A stretch of 64,000 nucleotides of DNA, from NCBI RefSeq assembly GCF_009761815.1, contig NZ_RWIN01000033.1, positions 97,578 through 161,577 on the forward strand, in the 5' to 3' direction. Shown in pieces: positions 63,850 to 64,000 of this stretch; position 1 is the stretch's first letter; every line of letters starts with the position of its first letter. The notes beneath the pieces are model-generated. The model saw only the letters and a list, made by a program, of their open reading frames with translations, did no database searches and was not told where the DNA came from. Source of the DNA: Pseudomonas sp. PB120. GTDB taxonomy: Bacteria; Pseudomonadota; Gammaproteobacteria; Pseudomonadales; Pseudomonadaceae. The position numbers and the translations under genes were made by a program.

Positions 63850-64000
63850 GCCGCTTATGGTTTCGCTTTTACAGCGAGTCACTTGGAAGAGCCCCAAGTA
63901 ACCAAGGGCTCTTGCCCCTGGCGTACGGCCCTTCGCTTAGGCTCAGGGTTCCCTCGCTCCGGTCCTGCTCCGTGGGCCCGCCGCCATCGGCCATCCATGG
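63850..64000. repeat. Dispersed Pseudomonas repeat (incomplete at window edge)
   Basis: The sequence with CAGCGAGTCACTTGGAAGAG, AGGGCTCTTGCCCC and GTACGGCCCTTCGCTTAGGC resembles a repeat I know from many Pseudomonas intergenic regions, often read as a short false gene on the minus strand (QGQEPLVTWGSSK). It continues beyond the window. Confidence 0.6.

Overview
The window looks like a chromosomal segment of a fluorescent-group Pseudomonas. It carries a complete alginate operon in the Pseudomonas order (algD-8-44-K-E-G-X-L-I-J-F-A), a cyoABCDE terminal oxidase, moaCDE, a PIN-PhoH protein, and many GC-rich palindromic REP/REPIN repeats typical of P. fluorescens relatives. No rRNA, tRNA, CRISPR array, prophage or insertion sequence was recognised.

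Layout. (1) 1-10.3 kb: a catabolic locus. A leftward set (thiamine-diphosphate decarboxylase, amidohydrolase, CobW-type GTPase, class II aldolase) faces a rightward LysR regulator and a polyamine-type ABC importer. (2) 10.5-13.1 kb: a gene of unknown function with a tandemly duplicated 3' end, then a MocR-type (GntR-aminotransferase) regulator. (3) 13.3-24.1 kb: a compact cluster without NRPS or PKS genes. It encodes a lactonase-fold hydrolase, an AurF-type diiron N-oxygenase, a TauD/clavaminate-type dioxygenase, a branched-chain-type aminotransferase, a KamA-type radical SAM aminomutase, a YfcF-type GST, a cupin, a RidA protein, an ATP-grasp ligase and an MFS-type exporter, with a second MocR regulator at the far end. 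This is the best candidate for an undescribed pathway. (4) 24.3-25.4 kb: a two-gene nucleotidyltransferase module. (5) 25.6-30.4 kb: cyoABCDE. (6) 31.2-38.5 kb: dsbB, an amino-acid binding protein, moaCDE, phoH2, a polysaccharide deacetylase-like gene and yaaA. (7) 38.5-55.9 kb: the algD control region and the alginate operon. (8) 56-63.8 kb: a small membrane protein, a short-chain dehydrogenase, an AaeXAB-like efflux system with its own outer-membrane factor, and a divergent LysR regulator.

In the cluster at 13.3-24.1 kb, transcription appears split into two leftward operons. The exporter, ATP-grasp, RidA and cupin genes start from the promoter region shared with the second MocR gene and end at a hairpin terminator near 19.0 kb. 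The GST, aminomutase, aminotransferase, TauD, AurF and lactonase genes follow from a separate promoter that contains a perfect 14-bp direct repeat. The aminomutase keeps the radical SAM cysteines and PLP lysine but, by eye, lacks both aspartates that hold the side-chain amine of lysine, so its substrate may not be lysine.

The alginate operon is complete, but three REPINs lie inside it. One of them is read as part of the AlgK signal-peptide region and is 99/101 identical to a second copy between algL and algI. This may affect AlgK lipoprotein export. Residue positions and family assignments come from reading the sequence and from memory of the families; no database search was run.
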